DNA of 13,771 nucleotides from Saccoglossus kowalevskii. Lineage: Eukaryota > Hemichordata > Enteropneusta > Harrimaniidae. Shown here piece after piece: positions 10,357-13,771 of the stretch. The notes under the pieces were generated by a model. The model saw only the letters and a program-made list of their open reading frames with translations, was not told where the DNA came from and ran no database searches. Every line of letters starts with the position of its first letter. Position 1 is the first letter of the stretch. The DNA lies in contig NW_003147543.1 of the NCBI RefSeq assembly GCF_000003605.2, positions 1 to 13,771 of the forward strand, given 5' to 3'. The translations under genes were made by a program, and so were the position numbers.

Positions 10357-11036
10357 GCATACATAATGCAAAAACAACTTGAGATACCTAAAATTTGTCC
10401 TCAAACGCATCACAAAGCAAATTACTAAAAAGCATGTGTATGGGAGGAGGCCTTGTTTCTATGGAAATGGCAAGTTCCCATAGTGTAAACTTGCATACAT
10501 AATGCAAAAACAACTTGAGATACCTAAAATTTTTCCTCAAACGCATCACAAAGCAAATTACTAAAAAGCATGTGTATGGGAGGAGGCCTTGTTTCTATGG
10601 AAATGGCAAGTTCCCATAGTGTAAACTTGCATACATAATGCAAAAACAACTTGAGATACCTAAAATTTTTCCTCAAACGCATCACAAAGCAAATTACTAA
10701 AAAGCATGTGTATGGGAGGAGGCCTTGTTTCTATGGAAATGGCAAGTTCCCATAGTGTAAACTTGCATACATAATGCAAAAACAACTTGAGATACCTAAA
10801 ATTTGTCCTCAAATGCATCACAAAGCAAATTACTAAAATGCGTGTGCATGGGAGGAGGCCTTGTTTTTATGGAAATGGCAAGTTCCCATAGTGTAAACTT
10901 GCATACATAATGCAAAAACAACTTGAGATACCTAAAATTTTTCCTCAAACGCATCACAAAGCAAATTACTAAAAAGCATGTGTATGGGAGGAGGCCTTGT
11001 TTCTATGGAAATGGCAAGTTCCCATAGTGTAAACTT
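10357..11036 (+). repeat. Array segment, monomers 75-79 (C-D-D-E-D)
   Basis: Monomer starts: 10357, 10493, 10629, 10765, 10901. The first four match 2067-2610 in subtype order and diagnostic bases at an offset of 8290 bp. Instead of continuing to B0 as at 2611, this copy switches through a D into an A1-A2-A3 cassette. It is a clear switch point between the two alternative monomer orders. Confidence 0.88.
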
Positions 11037-11444
11037 GCATACATAATGCAAAAACAACTTTAGATACCTAAAATTGTTCCTCAAACTCATCACAAAGCAA
11101 ATTACTAAAATGCGTGTGCATGGGAGGGACCTTGTTTCTATGGAAATGGCAAGTTCCCATAGTGTAAACTTGCATACATAATGCAAAAACAACTTGAGAT
11201 ACCTAAAATTTGTCCTCAAATGCATCACAAAGCAAATTACTAAAAAGCACGTGTATGGGAGGAGGCCTTGTTTCTATGGAAATAGCAAGTTCCCATAGTG
11301 TAAAATTGCATACATAATGCAAAAACAACTTTAGATACCTAAAATTTGACCTCAAACGCATCACAAAGCAAATTACTAAAATGCGTGTGCATGGGAGGAG
11401 GCCTTGTTTCTATGGAAATGGCAAGTTCCCCATAGTGTAAAGTT
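11037..11444 (+). repeat. A1-A2-A3 cassette, copy 5
   Basis: Same order and same agcacgtg variant as copy 4, from which it differs only in position as far as I can see. It is preceded by D rather than B4. Confidence 0.9.
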
Positions 11445-12125
11445 GCATACATAATGCAAAAACAACTTGAGATACCTAAAATTTTTCCTCAAACGCATCA
11501 CAAAGCAAATTACTAAAAAGCATGTGTATGGGAGGAGGCCTTGTTTCTATGGAAATGGCAAGTTCCCATAGTGTAAACTTGCATACATAATGCAAAAACA
11601 ACTTGAGATACCTAAAATTTGTCCTCAAATGCATCACAAAGCAAATTACTAAAATGCGTGTGCATGGGAGGAGGCCTTGTTTTTATGGAAATGGCAAGTT
11701 CCCATAGTGTAAACTTGCATACATAATGCAAAAACAACTTGAGATACCTAAAATTTGTCCTCAAATGCATCACAAAGCAAATTACTAAAATGCGTGTGCA
11801 TGGGAGGAGGCCTTGTTTTTATGGAAATGGCAAGTTCCCATAGTGTAAACTTGCATACATAATGCAAAAACAACTTGAGATACCTAAAATTTGTCCTCAA
11901 ATGCATCACAAAGCAAATTACTAAAATGCGTGTGCATGGGAGGGGGCCTTGTTTCTATGGAAATGGCAAGTTCCCCATAGTGTAAAGTTGCATACATTAT
12001 GCAAAAATAACTTGAGATACCTAAAATTTTTCCTCAAACTCATCACAAAGCAAATTACTAAAAAGCATGTGCATGGGAGGAGGCCTTGTTTCTATGGAAA
12101 TGGCAAGTTCCCATAGTGTAAAGTT
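11037..12125 (+). repeat. Distant copy of the eight-monomer block at 6012-7100
   Basis: Monomer starts: 11037, 11172, 11308, 11445, 11581, 11717, 11853, 11990. Order: A1-A2-A3-D-E-E-B0-B1, the same as 6012-7100 at a constant offset of 5025 bp. The pair shares the rare agcacgtg (CACGTG at 11248-11253). Differences seen: the landmark at 11990 reads catacattat, and the block ends gtaaagtt rather than gtaaaatt. Confidence 0.92.
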
Positions 12126-12261
12126 GCATACATAATGCAAGAACAACTTTAGATACCTAAAAATTTTCCTCAAACGCATCACAAAGCAAATTACTAAAAA
12201 GCATGTGTATGGGAGGAGGCCTTGTTTCTATGGAAATGGCAAGTTCCCATAGTGTAAAGTT
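11853..12261 (+). repeat. B cassette, copy 6, lacking B2 and B3
   Basis: B0 (11853) and B1 (11990) are followed directly by B4 (12126). All five other B1 monomers in the window are followed by B2. The loss of two whole monomers without a change of register fits homologous exchange between offset copies. Confidence 0.88.
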
Positions 12262-13756
12262 GCATACATAATGCAAGAACAACTTTAGATACCTAAAATT
12301 TGTCCTCAAATGCATCACAAAGCAAATTTCTAAAAAGCGTGTGTATGGGAGGAGGCCTTGTTTCTATGGAAATGGCAAGTTCCCATAGTGTAAAGTTGCA
12401 TACATAATGCAAGAACAACTTTAGATACCTAAAAATTTTCCTCAAACGCATCACAAAGCAAATTACTAAAAAGCATGTGTATGGGAGGAGGCCTTGTTTC
12501 TATGGAAATGGCAAGTTCCCATAGTGTAAAGTTGCATACATAATGCAAGAACAACTTTAGATACCTAAAAATTTTCCTCAAACGCATCACAAAGCAAATT
12601 ACTAAAAAGCATGTGTATGGGAGGAGGCCTTGTTTCTATGGAAATGGCAAGTTCCCATAGTGTAAAGTTGCATACATAATGCAAAAACAACTTGAGATAC
12701 CTAAAATTTGTCCTCAAACGCATCACAAAGCAAATTACTAAAAAGCATGTGTATGGGAGGAGGCCTTGTTTCTATGGAAATGGCAAGTTCCCATAGTGTA
12801 AACTTGCATACATAATGCAAAAACAACTTGAGATACCTAAAATTTTTCCTCAAACGCATCACAAAGCAAATTACTAAAAAGCATGTGTATGGGAGGAGGC
12901 TTTGTTTCTATGGAAATGGCAAGTTCCCATAGTGTAAACTTGCATACATAATGCAAATACAACTTGAGATACCTAAAATTTTTCCTCAAACGCATCACAA
13001 AGCAAATTACTAAAAAGCATGTGTATGGGAGGAGGCCTTGTTTCTATGGAAATGGCAAGTTCCCATAGTGTAAACTTGCATACATAATGCAAAAACAACT
13101 TGAGATACCTAAAATTTGTCCTCAAATGCATCACAAAGCAAATTACTAAAATGCGTGTGCATGGGAGGAGGCCTTGTTTCTATGGAAATGGCAAGTTCCC
13201 ATAGTGTAAACTTGCATACATAATGCAAAAACAACTTGAGATACCTAAAATTTGTCCTCAAATGCATCACAAAGCAAATTACTAAAAAGCATGTGTATGG
13301 GAGGAGGCCTTGTTTCTATGGAAATGGCAAGTTCCCATAGTGTAAACTTGCATACATAATGCAAAAACAACTTGAGATACCTAAAATTTGTCCTCAAATG
13401 CATCACAAAGCAAATTACTAAAATGCGTGTGCATGGGAGGAGGCCTTGTTTCTATGGAAATGGCAAGTTCCCATAGTGTAAAGTTGCATACATAATGCAA
13501 GAACAACTTTAGATACCTAAAAATTTTCCTCAAACGCATCACAAAGCAAATTACTAAAAAGCATGTGTATGGGAGGAGGCCTTGTTTCTATGGAAATGGC
13601 AAGTTCCCATAGTGTAAAGTTGCATACATAATGCAAGAACAACTTTAGATACCTAAAATTTGTCCTCAAATGCATCACAAAGCAAATTTCTAAAAAGCGT
13701 GTGTATGGGAGGAGGCCTTGTTTCTATGGAAATGGCAAGTTCCCATAGTGTAAGTT
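12126..13756 (+). repeat. Array segment, monomers 88-99, with a ten-unit period
   Basis: Monomer starts: 12126, 12262, 12398, 12534, 12670, 12806, 12942, 13078, 13214, 13350, 13486, 13622. Order: B4, B3 chimera, B4, B4, C, D, D, F, G, F, B4, B3 chimera. Monomers 88-89 recur as 98-99 at an offset of 1360 bp. The block 12534-13213 matches 8460-9139 at an offset of 4074 bp, sharing the rare caaatacaac; 12901 has a private gaggaggctttg. The last full unit is 135 bp because of gtaagttg. Confidence 0.9.
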
Positions 13757-13771
13757 GCATACATAATGCAA
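13757..13771 (+). repeat. Partial monomer at the right end of the window
   Basis: Only the first 15 bases of a unit (the landmark plus aa) are present. It is not decayed in the way the left edge is, so the array continues beyond the window. Confidence 0.95.

Larger units (their letters stand above)
302..13771 (+). repeat. Homogeneous 136-bp satellite array, about 99 full monomers
   Basis: Phase is set at gcatacataatgc (unit position 1). Unit blocks in order: landmark 1-13; a-tract then aacttgag or aactttag; taaaatttgtcc; ctcaaatgcatcacaaagc (45-62); aaattact; aaaatgcgtgtgcatggg or aaaaagcatgtgtatggg; aggaggccttg; tttctatggaaatggc; aagttcccatagtgtaaac. Subtypes by linked bases: A1 = ttgttcc, aactc, gggagggacc, 135 bp. 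A2 = aaatagc instead of aaatggc. A3 = tttgacc, aacg, gcg, cccc, 137 bp. B0 = tttgtcc, aatg, gcg, cccc, 137 bp. B1 = aaaataac, aactc, agcatgtgc. B2 = aaatttct plus gggagggacc, 135 bp. B3 = aaatttct plus agcgtgtgt. B4 = caagaac, aattttcc, agcatgtgt. C = tttgtcc, aacg, agcatgtgt. D = tttttcc, aacg, agcatgtgt. E = tttgtcc, aatg, gcg, gtttttatgg. F = E with gtttctatgg. G = tttgtcc, aatg, agcatgtgt. No gene lies inside the array. Confidence 0.99.

Noticed and set aside
470-11228. Minus-strand open frames of 80-100 codons (for example 470-766, 2779-3075, 3730-4026, 6996-7292, 10932-11228) encoding similar peptides
   Set aside because: They are direct translations of the satellite unit, open only because of off-length monomers. 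They have no ribosome-binding or promoter context, no recognisable domain, and variation that ignores codon position.
302-13771. CRISPR array
   Set aside because: The unit is 136 bp of repeat from end to end with no unique spacers, and there are no cas genes. Variation is spread over the unit and shared between copies.
302-13771. Protein-coding tandem repeat gene
   Set aside because: 136 is not a multiple of three, so the frame changes at almost every unit and stops appear on both strands.
302-13771. Tandem tRNA, 5S rRNA or other small RNA genes
   Set aside because: No cloverleaf, no A/B box pair and no 5S internal control region were recognised. The dyads are short, and no T-run terminator follows them consistently.
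302-13771. Known centromere satellite family
   Set aside because: The monomer does not match any satellite I can recall with confidence, and centromere identity would need CENH3 binding data or chromosome placement.

Overview
The window is one tandem satellite DNA array with no supportable gene. From about position 95 to the last base it is built of head-to-tail copies of an AT-rich unit of about 136 bp. A fixed landmark (gcatacataatgc) occurs 100 times between 302 and 13757, giving 99 full units with a mean of 135.9 bp. By eye, 70 are 136 bp, 13 are 135, 13 are 137, two are 134 and one is 131. The consensus unit is about 37% G+C. There is no spacer between copies, no unique insertion and no transposon.

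Large homogeneous satellites of this kind with nested higher-order structure are typical of eukaryotic centromeric, pericentromeric, subtelomeric or other heterochromatic blocks. A plant seems the most likely source, but nothing in the sequence proves it. I do not recognise the family by name.

Layout: 1-94 is flanking or strongly decayed sequence. 95-301 is a degenerate array edge, with one unit carrying a 42-bp internal deletion and a second unit missing part of its start. 302-13756 is the homogeneous core. 13757-13771 is a partial unit, so the array runs on past the window.

The copies are not random variants. Linked diagnostic bases sort them into recurring subtypes, which I label A1-A3, B0-B4, C, D, E, F and G (defined under the array feature). 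They appear in a limited set of orders: A1-A2-A3 (408 bp), B0-B1-B2-B3-B4 (680 bp) and C-D-D-E/F. Combined, these give higher-order units of 7 (952 bp), 9 (1224 bp) and 10 (1360 bp) monomers, with segments of several monomers also repeated kilobases apart. This is the pattern expected from repeated unequal exchange or segmental amplification.

Open reading frames of 80-100 codons on the minus strand are by-products of the repeat: each spans a unit whose length is not 136 bp, which delays the stop codon. The points most worth a second look are the two alternative monomer orders, the near one-CpG-per-monomer pattern, the conserved dyads and spaced A-tracts, the decayed left edge, and clusters of homopolymer indels that may be sequencing error.
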